Assembly: GCA_947449735.1 (NCBI GenBank)
Contig: CANFTB010000011.1
Span: forward strand, 1 to 64,000
Origin: Chthoniobacteraceae bacterium
GTDB taxonomy: Bacteria; Verrucomicrobiota; Verrucomicrobiia; Chthoniobacterales; Chthoniobacteraceae
Length of the DNA: 64,000 nucleotides
Direction: 5' to 3'
The notes under the pieces: model-generated
What the model saw: the letters and a program-made list of their open reading frames with translations, nothing else
Database searches by the model: none
What the model was told of the DNA's origin: nothing
Position numbers and translations under genes: made by a program
Part shown: one piece after another, positions 44,774 through 53,770 of the stretch
Numbering within the stretch: position 1 is the first letter of the stretch
Layout: every line of letters begins with the position of its first letter

Positions 44774-47134
44774 TCAAACGTCTCGGGAGACCACGCCAGC
44801 TGACAGCCCCTCTGATTTACGCAGCGTGAGCACCACCGCCTTGGAGACGGGAGTGTTGCTGCGCTCGGCAACGCTTGTGATCGGCACCAAAACGTTGGTT
44901 TCAGGAAAGTACGTCGCCATACAACGTTCCGGAATCGGATAGGCCACCACAATGAACCGGCGGGCCACCCGTTCCACCCCGTCCGCATGATTGAACAAAT
45001 CCACGACGTCTCCAGCCTTCAGTCTTTCGCCCTCGATATCCGCAGCGTTCATCAAAACTACGCGGCGCTCGTTGAACACCCCCCGGTACCTGTCATCAAG
45101 ACCGTAGATGGTGGTATTGAACTGGTCGTGGCTCCGAATCGTCATCATCAGGTACTCGTCCTTCGCGATCTTTGGAAACGAAAGCGCGGAGGCATGGAAG
45201 CGCGCCCTTCCCGCAGGCGTAGTGAAGCGCATCTCGCGGTTCGGATTCGGCAGATAAAACCCGCCCGGTATCCGGGCCCTGGCATTGTACTTCGAAAAAC
45301 CACTGATGGTGCGCTCGATGGCGTCGCGGATGTGGTCGTAGTGCAGGGTGAACTTTTCCCAGTCTACCACGCTGCGACCGCCCAGAGTCGCCCGCGCCAT
45401 GCGCGCCACGATGACGGGTTCGCTCAACAATCGGTCAGACACCGGCTCGAGTCCGCCCCGGGAAGCCTGCACCACACCCATCGAGTTTTCACACGTCACA
45501 AACTGCCGCTCGCCGTGGAGCACGTCCAGGTCGCTGCGCCCGAGCGTGGGCAGGATCAACGCCTCACGGCCGTGCACCAGGTGACTGCGGTTGAGCTTGG
45601 TCGAAACATTCACAGTCAGCGCGCAGCGGCGGAGCGCCTCCGCTGTGTAAAGCGTGTCGGGCGTCGCCGAAAGAAAGTTGCCACCCATGGCGATGAACAC
45701 CCGGCCGTTGCCCTCGTGCATGGCCTTGATGCTCTCAACGACATCCCAGCCCGCGGCCCGCGGCGGAGCAAAACCAAACACCTCCCCTAGCTTGTCTAGA
45801 AACGCCTCAGCGGGCTTTTCATAGATCCCCATCGTCCTGTCTCCCTGCACATTACTGTGGCCGCGAACCGGACAGGTGCCCGCGCCAGGCCGCCCAATGC
45901 TCCCCTTGAGCAAAAGCAGGTTCACCACCTCCTGGATGGTTTCAACCGCGTTGCGCTGCTGCGTCAGGCCCATTGCCCAGCACGCGATGATGCGCCTCTT
46001 GCCCGCAATCAAATCCGCCGCCGCACGGAGATCCTCCATCGAAAGCCCGCACCCCTCGAGGATTGCGTCAAAACCAACCGCATCCAGAGCAGCGACAAAG
46101 GCATCATATCCCTCCGTGTGTTCACGGATGAACGCGTGGTCGAATACGCTCCCCGGCGCCTTCCGCTCCGCCTCCAAAAGCAGTTTCATTACCCCCTTCA
46201 GCAGGGCCATGTCGCCATTGATGCGCACCTGCAAAAACATCTCTGTCAGCGGAGCAGTGATCCCGACGGCGCCCTTGAACTCCTGTGGATTCTGAAACCC
46301 CATGAGCCCTGCCTCTGGCAAAGGATTGATGGAAACGATTTTGCAGCCGTTCTCCCGGGCCTTCTGCAGAGCGGTGAGCATCCGCGGGTGGTTGGTTCCG
46401 GGGTTCTGGCCGAGGATCAAAATCACCTCCGCCTTTGGAAAATCGTCCAGAGTGACCGAGCCCTTGCCCATTCCGAGCGACTCCGAAAGCGCAACCCCGC
46501 TGGACTCATGGCACATGTTCGAACAATCGGGCAGGTTGTTCGTGCCGTATTCGCGAACGAAAAGCTGGTACAGAAACGCTGCCTCGTTGCTTGTGCGCCC
46601 CGAGGTGTAGAAGACCGCCTGATTCGGAGAATCCAGCGCATTGAGGTGGCCTGCTATTCGTTGGAACGCCGCATCCCAGGTGACCGGCTCGTAGTGGGTC
46701 CCTCCCGGAGGCAGGTACATCGGCTCTGCAATCCTACCCTTTTTCCCAATCTCAAAATCGTCCATCGCTGCCAGTTCGGAAACGGTATGCTCCGCAAAAA
46801 AGTCCGGCCAGAGCACTTTGATGGTTGCCTCTTCCGCGATCGCCTTTGCGCCGTTCTCACAGTACTCGGCAATGGCGGAACGCTCGTCGTCGGGATCCGG
46901 CCACGCGCACCCGGGACAGTCGAACCCATCCTTTTGGTTGAGCTGCAACAGGGCATTGACGCCACGCGCCAAACCCATTTCGCCAAACACATGCCTCACA
47001 CTGCTCACCACCGCCGGCAGTCCCGCCGCAACGGACTTCACAGCCCCGAGACGCAGCCCCGTAAAACGCTCGGGATTCTCAGCACTTGGAATCGGCGCTG
47101 TCTGAGCGGCGGGAATAGAAGAATCTCGCTTCAT
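44774..47134 (-). CDS. FdhF/YdeP-family molybdopterin oxidoreductase
   Basis: 786 aa. The family N-terminal block (RLGAVKSVAAGLPAVVSS, then DGFDCPGCAWPDPDD) holds the iron-sulfur cysteine pair. NMCHESSGVALSESLG places a Cys as the presumed molybdenum ligand, as in formate-dehydrogenase-like proteins. Later blocks GQNPGTNHPRML and FTTPAGRARF are consistent with bis-MGD binding. YdeP-type proteins lack a defined physiological substrate; acid resistance has been implicated in E. coli. fdhD lies 57 bp upstream on the same strand, which implies sulfuration of the cofactor. Confidence 0.9.
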   Translation of the reverse strand: MKRDSSIPAAQTAPIPSAENPERFTGLRLGAVKSVAAGLPAVVSSVRHVFGEMGLARGVNALLQLNQKDGFDCPGCAWPDPDDERSAIAEYCENGAKAIAEEATIKVLWPDFFAEHTVSELAAMDDFEIGKKGRIAEPMYLPPGGTHYEPVTWDAAFQRIAGHLNALDSPNQAVFYTSGRTSNEAAFLYQLFVREYGTNNLPDCSNMCHESSGVALSESLGMGKGSVTLDDFPKAEVILILGQNPGTNHPRMLTALQKARENGCKIVSINPLPEAGLMGFQNPQEFKGAVGITAPLTEMFLQVRINGDMALLKGVMKLLLEAERKAPGSVFDHAFIREHTEGYDAFVAALDAVGFDAILEGCGLSMEDLRAAADLIAGKRRIIACWAMGLTQQRNAVETIQEVVNLLLLKGSIGRPGAGTCPVRGHSNVQGDRTMGIYEKPAEAFLDKLGEVFGFAPPRAAGWDVVESIKAMHEGNGRVFIAMGGNFLSATPDTLYTAEALRRCALTVNVSTKLNRSHLVHGREALILPTLGRSDLDVLHGERQFVTCENSMGVVQASRGGLEPVSDRLLSEPVIVARMARATLGGRSVVDWEKFTLHYDHIRDAIERTISGFSKYNARARIPGGFYLPNPNREMRFTTPAGRARFHASALSFPKIAKDEYLMMTIRSHDQFNTTIYGLDDRYRGVFNERRVVLMNAADIEGERLKAGDVVDLFNHADGVERVARRFIVVAYPIPERCMATYFPETNVLVPITSVAERSNTPVSKAVVLTLRKSEGLSAGVVSRDV

Positions 47135-47191
47135 GGGATGACCAGAAGGCTGAACCGATGCCGCTGCGCAGACGAGCCTGATCCTCTGGAA

Positions 47192-48061
47192 TCAAAGCGC
47201 GTGCACCGGACCTCCCCCTTCCAGACGGTGAGAGCCGCTGTAGAGGTTGAAGCGCCCTTCGCGCAGAAACCCAGCCAGAGTAATGCCAAAATCCCGCGCG
47301 CACTGCACCGCAAGACTCGATGGAGCCCCCACGGAACACACGACACCAAGTCCCGCCATGGCAGACTTTTGAATAAGCTCGAAACTCGCGCGCCCGCTCA
47401 GAAAAAGAATCCGTCCGCCCAGCGGAAGCCATTCAGAGGCGAATGCATAGCCGATCAACTTGTCCACGGCGTTGTGCCTTCCCACGTCCTCCCGCAAGGC
47501 CAGCAGGCCCCCCTCAAAATCAAAAAGCGCCGCGGCATGCAGCCCGCCCGTGACTCCAAACACGCGCTGCGCCGACCGCACCGCGTCCGGAAGCGCGTGC
47601 AGCACCTCGGGACGAATCACCTCGCCGTCGTCCGAAATCTGCGCACAGCCCCGAGAGCGCACCGCCTCGATGGACGTCTTTCCACAGATGCCGCAACTCG
47701 AACTGACAAACGAGTGGCGTGCGAAAATGTGCTCCGGAAGCTCCACGCCGTCTGCGAGTTCAATCTTCACCAGGTTGCCGGCCTCCCCGTCCAGTCCCTC
47801 CCCGAAACAATGGCGAACCGACTGCACTTCATCCCTGGATCGGATGATTCCCTCTGTGAAAAGAAAGCCTAGCGCCAATTCTAGGTCGTTACCGGGCGTG
47901 CGCATGGTAATCGCCAGCTCGCGCTGCTCCCGGCCGTGCACCCCGCCGTAGCCCAGTCTGAAACCGAGAGGTTCCTCCACGGCGACCAGATCCTCGGCCG
48001 GCGCCGAGGTGTCCGCAGTCACTTTTAGGATCCTGAATGGAACAACCGGGGATGAGTTCAT
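47192..48061 (-). CDS. fdhD: Formate dehydrogenase accessory sulfurtransferase FdhD
   Basis: 289 aa. Transfers sulfur from a cysteine desulfurase to the molybdopterin cofactor of FdhF-like enzymes. The CxxC motif is CGICGK (Cys123, Cys126). The N-terminal PLGFRLGYGG, the RTPGNDLELALGFLFTEGII stretch and the later VFGVTGGLHAAALFD and VGRHNAVDKLIGYA blocks are typical. It is directly upstream of the YdeP-family gene. Its ATG overlaps the stop of a possible 46-codon frame by 4 bases (ATGA). Confidence 0.95.
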   Translation of the reverse strand: MNSSPVVPFRILKVTADTSAPAEDLVAVEEPLGFRLGYGGVHGREQRELAITMRTPGNDLELALGFLFTEGIIRSRDEVQSVRHCFGEGLDGEAGNLVKIELADGVELPEHIFARHSFVSSSCGICGKTSIEAVRSRGCAQISDDGEVIRPEVLHALPDAVRSAQRVFGVTGGLHAAALFDFEGGLLALREDVGRHNAVDKLIGYAFASEWLPLGGRILFLSGRASFELIQKSAMAGLGVVCSVGAPSSLAVQCARDFGITLAGFLREGRFNLYSGSHRLEGGGPVHAL

Positions 48062-48198
48062 AAAGTGGTAGGGTTGGGCATAGCCTGCTCGGGCGCCCCG
48101 AAGGTAAAGATTTCCCTCACCGCATCCAGAGCGGATTTACGCAGGGAAACGACCGGCTCCCGGGCTGGTATCGCGACAACTTTCGGTCCGGCGTCCAC
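48058..48198 (-). CDS. Possible 46-aa protein upstream of fdhD
   Basis: GTG at 48198 opens a 46-codon frame (starting MDAGPKVVAIPAREP, ending NPTTL) whose TGA overlaps the fdhD ATG as ATGA, a typical translational-coupling arrangement. It has no membrane helix or known motif and a mildly amphipathic helix (SALDAVREIFTF). Two in-frame stops lie upstream, so it cannot be the end of a longer gene. The GTG start and lack of a clear ribosome-binding site make it uncertain. It fills most of the gap between ccoI and fdhD. Confidence 0.35.
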   Translation of the reverse strand: MDAGPKVVAIPAREPVVSLRKSALDAVREIFTFGAPEQAMPNPTTL

Positions 48199-48226
48199 AC
48201 GACTTCATCTTCATTCACGGAACCCA

Positions 48227-50599
48227 CTAGCGCCTTTCTAAAACATCCTCACCCTTTCGTTCTTTGAAAGCATGCAAAACAATCGCCAGCGTGACCACCG
48301 ACGACAGCGGCATCACAATGGAGGCCAGAAGCGGATGCATCCGTCCGAATAAAGCCAGCGAGATGACAACTACATTGTAGAGCGTGGTGAAGCACAGAAC
48401 CCTCCGGCCCAGGCCATTCTTAAAAACAGCCATCTCCAAAAGCTTCCGAACGCCCGAAAGCCCCCGGCCTAGGTAGTAAAAATCCGCCCTCTGCTCCAGA
48501 ACGCCGCGGTCGACAGCTGGAGTCCCCGTCACAAGGCTCTCGGCAAAGGCGAGCGAATCGTTGGCGCCGTCACCCAGCATCAGTGCGGAATCCCTCCCCC
48601 CGCGGTTTGCCAGCCAGCGCGCCTTGTCTTCGGGGGTCTGCGCACCGTCGGCAGCCTCGGCCCCAAGATCCAGATCAGCCGCCACGGCGGACACTCGCAA
48701 GGGATGGTCGCCGCTCAGAATGTGAACCGCATACCCGGCGTCCCGCAAAGCTCCCACTTCTTCCACCGCGCCCGGCCGGAGCTTCTCTTCAAACTCAAAA
48801 ACAGCAACCACCCTGCCGCCACAACCAAACACAGTCCCCTCGGGGAGAAGTGCCGCTTGAGAGCTTTCCAACACCCAGGACGGCCTCCCCAGACGCCAGA
48901 TGCGCCCCGATCCATCCCGCCACTCCACCCCGTACCCTGCACGCTCCTTTACCGCATAGTCCTCGGGAATTTGAGGGAGAGGAAACACGCCCAGCGCCTC
49001 CCGAAGGCTGGTGGCAGCCGGGTGCATTGAGCGCGAAACCAGCAAACGCAAGACCCCCTCCGCTTCGTCATCAAGGCTTCCCAGTCCGCTTCCTGATTTC
49101 AGGCGAAGCACTTCACCGGTCAACGTCCCGGTTTTATCAAACACGATGGTCCTCACCCGAAGCAGGCGGCTCCAGATACCGGACTCACGCACGAAGACCC
49201 CGTGATCCTTCATGCGCGCGGCCGCCAGATCCGCGAGCAGCGGTAACGCCACGCCGCTAGCGCAGGGACAAGAGACGACCAGCACCGAGATGCAAACCTG
49301 CAACGCGGCCTGAAGCCCCTGGCCTTTCGCAATCCAAAACGCAAAGCCCGCCGCCGCAATCAGCAACACGCATAGCAGATACACAAGAATGAACCGCTGC
49401 ACGCCCTCGTGCACCTCGGCTTTGACGGCGGGGGCCTCAAGCAATTTCGCGAGCAATGAGTCCGACCAGTTCTCCAGAGCCTCAAGCTCCAGCGGACTGC
49501 CGCTCAAATTGATAGATCCCGATGCGACGGTCTGCCCGGCGTGGGCATGACGAGCGTCCGACTCGCCGCTGATCCATTCCATTCCAAACAGAGCCTCACT
49601 CGAACGCAGCAGTGACCTCACCGGCACAGGCGACCCGCCGGGAACAGTGAACACCTCGCCCTTCGCCGGCTTTAATCGCGACTGCGGCGCTTGAAGCACC
49701 CTATTCCTATTTCTCTCCAGCGCAGTCTGCTGCACCCAGCGTCCGACCAGCATCAAAAACGTAAAGACACTGACGAAGTCGAAGTACACCCCCTCCCCGC
49801 TTCCCGATCTCCACGCAAAAATAGAACCCCCATAGGCCGCCAGCAAGCCTATGGCAATGGGGAGGTCCATGTGCACGCAACCCATCCGCAGAGCGTTCCA
49901 CGCACGTCCCACAAAATACGACGCGCCCACAAACATAGACGCGGTCGCGCATCCCAAGGCCCCCTTTAGAAAAAACGCCGAAAGCCCATCATCGAGCCGT
50001 AGACCGCAGTAGCCCGGAACAGTAAACAGCATCGCGTTCATCGCCAGCGCCCCACAGACGCCCATGCGCAGCACCAACCCCCGTGTCTTCAGCGCTCGGC
50101 CCGAGCCGTCGCCGGGCCCGGTCTGATAACCGAACTTCTGCAGCAAGGCCGCAAATTCGACCGCCTGAAAAACATCCGGCTCCACCCGGAGTCTTGCGGT
50201 TCCCCCCAGGAGATCGACGTCAATTTCAATCCCCCCCGGCCGGCCCTCAAAAACCCTCCGGATCAGCCACACGCAAGCGATGCAGGACATGCCCTGGACC
50301 TCGATCTCAAAACTGCCCGCAAACTCGCGGCAAAGAACGCCAATCCACTCCAGGTTGCGCCATTGGAAAAAACCCGCGAGAACAGGCGTCTGTGGACCTT
50401 CCCTCAATTCGTAAAACCGCGCCAATCCCTGGTCTTGAATCAACTCGTACACAACCCGGCATCCGGAACAGCAGAAGACCCGTCCGTCCGAAAGCACGAT
50501 GCCCTCCGCATCGGCGGAGACCCCGCAATGGAAGCACAGCGAGGCACTCAACAGTGGAGCTACGGCGGACTGCTGCGGATTAGAGAGCGCAACAGCCAT
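48227..50599 (-). CDS. ccoI: CcoI/FixI-like copper-transporting P-type ATPase
   Basis: About 790 aa from ATG 50599. Cys motifs at the N-terminus (CFHC 22-25, CCSGC 43-47) form the ATPase-associated metal-binding domain. An HMA domain carries CxxC at 106-109. The transmembrane CPC motif is VVSCPCASG, the phosphorylation site is DKTGT and the hinge is GDGANDS. CcoI exports Cu to the periplasm for cbb3 oxidase maturation. The start overlaps the tauE-like gene by 20 bases. It closes the operon from ccoS. Confidence 0.94.
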   Translation of the reverse strand: MAVALSNPQQSAVAPLLSASLCFHCGVSADAEGIVLSDGRVFCCSGCRVVYELIQDQGLARFYELREGPQTPVLAGFFQWRNLEWIGVLCREFAGSFEIEVQGMSCIACVWLIRRVFEGRPGGIEIDVDLLGGTARLRVEPDVFQAVEFAALLQKFGYQTGPGDGSGRALKTRGLVLRMGVCGALAMNAMLFTVPGYCGLRLDDGLSAFFLKGALGCATASMFVGASYFVGRAWNALRMGCVHMDLPIAIGLLAAYGGSIFAWRSGSGEGVYFDFVSVFTFLMLVGRWVQQTALERNRNRVLQAPQSRLKPAKGEVFTVPGGSPVPVRSLLRSSEALFGMEWISGESDARHAHAGQTVASGSINLSGSPLELEALENWSDSLLAKLLEAPAVKAEVHEGVQRFILVYLLCVLLIAAAGFAFWIAKGQGLQAALQVCISVLVVSCPCASGVALPLLADLAAARMKDHGVFVRESGIWSRLLRVRTIVFDKTGTLTGEVLRLKSGSGLGSLDDEAEGVLRLLVSRSMHPAATSLREALGVFPLPQIPEDYAVKERAGYGVEWRDGSGRIWRLGRPSWVLESSQAALLPEGTVFGCGGRVVAVFEFEEKLRPGAVEEVGALRDAGYAVHILSGDHPLRVSAVAADLDLGAEAADGAQTPEDKARWLANRGGRDSALMLGDGANDSLAFAESLVTGTPAVDRGVLEQRADFYYLGRGLSGVRKLLEMAVFKNGLGRRVLCFTTLYNVVVISLALFGRMHPLLASIVMPLSSVVTLAIVLHAFKERKGEDVLERR

Positions 50600-51188
50600 G
50601 GGCGCCTCCCATCCAAAGCCGCCAGGCGAGCACGCCTGTTGCACACCACAACAGGCCGCCCTGTAAATAGCGCAGCCGCTGGGGCGAGACTTTCCGCAAG
50701 AGATGCAACACCCCCCCTTGGATCGCCACATACAAAACCACCGTCCCGAGCCCGAAACAAAGCAACAGCAGCCCGCCCCCGACCGCAGATCCCGACGCGG
50801 CCGCAGCGCCCAGCATCAACCACAAAGGACCACAAGGGATCAAGGGCGTGAGCCAGCCAAGATTCCGGTCCAGTTTTGCACGCGTCCGCAGACGCTCTGC
50901 GAACGCCGGAACAGGAAGGCGCCGCTCCCACCCGAGAGCCATCATCACAAACACCGCCAGCAGGACCCAGGGAGCGAACCGCACAGGCCCCTGTTGCAGC
51001 GACCCAAGCAGCCATTCGCCAACTCCTCCAAAAGCGCCGCCCAGCAACGTATAAGCCACAACCCTGCTGCCATGGTACTCCAGCGCACGGACCCGCACCG
51101 CGCACGCCAGCGGCCCGCACATCAGCGCACAGTGCGCCCCGGTTCCGAGTCCTGCTAAAAAGGCGGCGAATGTGGTTTCAATGTGCAT
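50580..51188 (-). CDS. Sulfite exporter TauE/SafE-family membrane protein of cbb3 operon
   Basis: 202-aa membrane protein of about six helices. HCALMCGPLACAV near residue 20 is the conserved Cys-containing first motif and PCGPLWLMLGAAAA the second half, as in the CcoI-linked (CcoH2-like) TauE/SafE proteins, suggested to aid copper delivery. Its start overlaps the stop of a 49-aa gene and its 3' end overlaps ccoI, so expression is tightly coupled. The role in copper handling is inferred from neighbours. Confidence 0.85.
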   Translation of the reverse strand: MHIETTFAAFLAGLGTGAHCALMCGPLACAVRVRALEYHGSRVVAYTLLGGAFGGVGEWLLGSLQQGPVRFAPWVLLAVFVMMALGWERRLPVPAFAERLRTRAKLDRNLGWLTPLIPCGPLWLMLGAAAASGSAVGGGLLLLCFGLGTVVLYVAIQGGVLHLLRKVSPQRLRYLQGGLLWCATGVLAWRLWMGGAHGCCAL

Positions 51189-51327
51189 TCCGGGCCTTGC
51201 TCGAGGAGACGTGATCCAAGGGAACCTCCTGCGGCGCGTTCCGCATACAGATCCTCACCGTCATCACTGTGGCGCTCAACAAGACGCCCCAGGCAGCCAC
51301 TATGAGAAACCACGCGGGAATCCTCAT
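51178..51327 (-). CDS. 49-aa single-pass membrane protein between ccoG and tauE-like gene
   Basis: ATG at 51327 overlaps the ccoG stop as ATGA, and the frame ends at 51178, 11 bases inside the next gene. The product has one hydrophobic helix at about residues 4-24 (AWFLIVAAWGVLLSATVM), then a basic RICMRN and a polar tail. This is where fixH/ccoH lies in many cbb3 operons. At 49 aa it may be a miniature FixH-like helix, but it lacks the family's long periplasmic domain. It does not match CcoS, which lies elsewhere in the operon. Function unknown. Confidence 0.6.
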   Translation of the reverse strand: MRIPAWFLIVAAWGVLLSATVMTVRICMRNAPQEVPLDHVSSSKARNAH

Positions 51328-53003
51328 GCTCCGCCCCCTCCCGGAAGCCCCTGCGTGCCGGTTCGCGCCGCCTTCGGTGCAGCCTCGGGACCAAGCAGCG
51401 TGAACGGCTTGCGCGCGATCACGCGGCCTGCGCTGTCGCGCACGATCAGGTACAGGGCACCCTCCCGGGGCAGCGGAGCCAGCGGCGCGGTAAACACAAT
51501 CACCCGCTGAGTTTCACCCCAGCCCGAAACATCCTCCTCCAGGTCCCCCTGAAGCACGAGCCCCTCAGGGCCCCCTCCCTCAAGATTAAGCACATAGTGA
51601 TTCGCATGCGGCGCCTTGTTCAATACGCGAAGCAGAAACTGGTTCCGTAGCACGCCGTCCGCGACAAAATAGGGAGGTCCGGGCAGCCGGGTGAAACTCA
51701 CCACCGCCTCCCTCAGTGTTGAAACCGCCAACGCCGCCGCGGAGATTCCGACCGCGAGCAGAAAGCCGTACAGCATCAGACGCGGGCGCCAAAAACGCCG
51801 CCCCCGGCCCGCCAGTCCGGAAAGAGAGTCGTACCGGATCAAACCCCGTGGTCTTTTTGCCCTGTCCATAACCACGTTGCAGGCGTCTATACAGGCGGCG
51901 CACCCGATGCACTCCAGCTGCAGCCCCTGCCGGATGTCTATTCCCGTGGGGCAAACCTGCACGCAGCGCCCGCAGTCGAGGCAATCTCCGGCAGCCGCTT
52001 CCACCCGGGCAACTGTCTTGGCGCGACGCGCCCCCCGCGGCTCGCCCCGCATCGAATCGTACCCCACCACGAGCGTGTGCACATCAGTCAGGACGCTCTG
52101 AAGACGTCCGTAGGGGCACAGCACGATGCAGAACTGTTCCCGGAACCATCCGAAAGAAAACCAGAGGACGGCCGTCACGCCCGCAACCAACAGGAACGCC
52201 CCGGGATGGGCCGCCGGCGCCTGGTGCATCATTTTTAACAACTCGGGAATCGAAACAAAATACGCCAGAAAACCGTGGGCAACCCCCGCGGCCAGCACTC
52301 CAACCGCCAGTTGCTTCAGCAACCGCCGCACGCTCGTTCGAAAAGACGCCGGCTCAGACTCCAACCGCTTGCGCTTCGGACCATCCCCTTCAATCCAGCG
52401 CTCCACCCTCCGGACAACATCCAGAAAAACCGTCAACGGACACGCCCACCCGCACCAGACCCGGCCTAGGATGGCGGTGACTGTAAACAGTCCGAAGCCA
52501 AGACCCGAAACCACAAAGAACGCAAGCCACAGATCCTGCGTGAGAAAGGTGAGCCCGAACAGATGCATCCTCCTCTCGGCAATATTGAAGAACACCGCAG
52601 GGGCGCCCCCCACAGGGATCCACGGGAGCGCGAGGTAGAGAATGATCAGCGCAAAACCAACAAACGAACGGGCACTGTAAATAGCCCCCGGAACATGCGA
52701 GGGATACAGCATCACGCGGCTGCCGTTCGCCCCAAACGTCGTCACGACGTCCAGCGACGGCCTTTGCGCGGTCCCAGCCGGAGGCGCACCAACCGCAGTG
52801 CCCTCCTCCGATTTTTCTTCCCACTTTGAAGCCTCAATCTTTGAGGCTTCAGACGTTGCCGGGCGAGACTGCTCGCTGGTCGAATCCACCGCACGAGCCG
52901 CAAGTCGGGCCGCCGCCGCGCGGGCAAGCGCCCCGGGGCAGTTTTCACCGCACTTGCCACCGCACCCCTTTTCAGAAGCTGCTGTCGAGACGGTTGTGCA
53001 CAT
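51324..53003 (-). CDS. ccoG: Cytochrome c oxidase accessory protein CcoG (RdxA/FixG)
   Basis: About 559 aa from ATG 53003. Membrane ferredoxin-like protein linked to copper reduction during cbb3 assembly. A Cys-rich N-terminus (CGGKCGENC, residues 14-22) and an acidic Ser-rich linker are not typical of the family. After the first helices comes GRVWCGWACPLTVF. Two 4Fe-4S motifs lie in CLDCGRCVQVCPTG and CIGCAACIDACN. The C-terminal Ig-like domain is present. It starts 31 bp after the ccoP stop. Confidence 0.94.
   Translation of the reverse strand: MCTTVSTAASEKGCGGKCGENCPGALARAAAARLAARAVDSTSEQSRPATSEASKIEASKWEEKSEEGTAVGAPPAGTAQRPSLDVVTTFGANGSRVMLYPSHVPGAIYSARSFVGFALIILYLALPWIPVGGAPAVFFNIAERRMHLFGLTFLTQDLWLAFFVVSGLGFGLFTVTAILGRVWCGWACPLTVFLDVVRRVERWIEGDGPKRKRLESEPASFRTSVRRLLKQLAVGVLAAGVAHGFLAYFVSIPELLKMMHQAPAAHPGAFLLVAGVTAVLWFSFGWFREQFCIVLCPYGRLQSVLTDVHTLVVGYDSMRGEPRGARRAKTVARVEAAAGDCLDCGRCVQVCPTGIDIRQGLQLECIGCAACIDACNVVMDRAKRPRGLIRYDSLSGLAGRGRRFWRPRLMLYGFLLAVGISAAALAVSTLREAVVSFTRLPGPPYFVADGVLRNQFLLRVLNKAPHANHYVLNLEGGGPEGLVLQGDLEEDVSGWGETQRVIVFTAPLAPLPREGALYLIVRDSAGRVIARKPFTLLGPEAAPKAARTGTQGLPGGGGA
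52827..52851. repeat. Perfect inverted repeat inside ccoG linker
   Basis: Ten-base arms TGAAGCCTCA and TGAGGCTTCA flank a 5-base loop. The repeat encodes EASKIEASK in the linker of CcoG. No T-run follows on the minus strand, so it is not an obvious terminator. It may be a duplicated codon block. Confidence 0.6.
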
Positions 53004-53034
53004 ATGAGTTTTGCTGGGTGACCAAGTAGGAACC

Positions 53035-53595
53035 TTACGGCGTCGGGGAGGCGGGTGGTTGGTGGTGGGAGAGAATGAACGCCGCGACCTCGCTGATTTT
53101 CTGGCGCCCAAGCATCGGCCCCCAGGTCGGCATGCCCTTCGCCGCAACCCCCTCCGTAACCACTTTGACGATGTCCATCGGCTGCCCGCCGTGGATCCAG
53201 ACGGAATCTTTCAAATTCGGCCCGATCGCACCGGCAAGGTCTGGAAGGTGACAGGGCGCGCACGAAACTGCGTACACCTCCTTGCCCGCCTTCACAACGG
53301 CGGCGTCTCTGCTCATGTTCCACAGGATGGGATTGTTCAACACCCCGGCTTTTTTCGCCGCCTCCTGCGAGGCCATTTCCATCCGCGCAGAAAGCTCCCT
53401 GCCGGGGTCCGACTCCTCGCTGTAGCGGTGCAAAACTGCCCAGTAGCCGAATGCAAAGACAATGCTCGCAAACAAGAGCGCCAGCCACCAGTTCGGCATC
53501 GGATTGTCGAACTCCTGAATCCCATCGAAGTCATGCGGGCGCACCGGAGCGTTTCCGTCCGCGTCGGTCGATGGATCACGCACAGGGTCACTCAT
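53035..53595 (-). CDS. ccoP: Short monoheme CcoP-like cbb3 oxidase subunit
   Basis: 186 aa from ATG 53595. The N-terminal FixP-like part (HDFDGIQEFDNPMPNWW at about 21-37) is followed by a membrane helix. A single cytochrome c domain has CAPCH at 112-116 and the likely axial Met155 in GMPTWGP. Canonical CcoP has two hemes and is about 300 aa, so this is a shortened form. The start overlaps the ccoQ stop by 8 bases (ATGAGTGA). Anchored in the inner membrane with the heme on the periplasmic side. Confidence 0.88.
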   Translation of the reverse strand: MSDPVRDPSTDADGNAPVRPHDFDGIQEFDNPMPNWWLALLFASIVFAFGYWAVLHRYSEESDPGRELSARMEMASQEAAKKAGVLNNPILWNMSRDAAVVKAGKEVYAVSCAPCHLPDLAGAIGPNLKDSVWIHGGQPMDIVKVVTEGVAAKGMPTWGPMLGRQKISEVAAFILSHHQPPASPTP

Positions 53596-53755
53596 GCAAG
53601 TCCTCCTCGAGTGGAAGTCCCTCCATCCGGCCGACCTCGTCCCTGGACAAAAGCAGGGCGCGCACTCCTGTGGAAATAAACACAAAGGCAAACATCGCCC
53701 ACCCTAGGATGGACAAACTGCGCTGCCAGTCTTCGAGAATCAGTCTGCGAAACAT
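53588..53755 (-). CDS. ccoQ: CcoQ-like small cbb3 subunit
   Basis: 55 aa from the ATG at 53755, with AGGAG 10 bases ahead. One membrane helix lies at about residues 14-34 (LSILGWAMFAFVFISTGV), then RALLLSRDEVGRMEGLPLEED, an acidic tail. Gene order (ccoNO-this-ccoP), single helix and length fit CcoQ/FixQ, which stabilises the oxidase complex. Sequence similarity is weak as is normal for this family. The 3' end overlaps the ccoP start. Confidence 0.75.
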   Translation of the reverse strand: MFRRLILEDWQRSLSILGWAMFAFVFISTGVRALLLSRDEVGRMEGLPLEEDLHE

Positions 53756-53770
53756 AAACAATGTGCTCCT

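Noticed and set aside
45857-47872. Long open frame (over 600 codons) on the plus strand opposite the YdeP/fdhD genes
   Set aside because: Rich in Arg, His and Pro with no domain; it mirrors the GC-rich third positions of the clearly real genes on the other strand.
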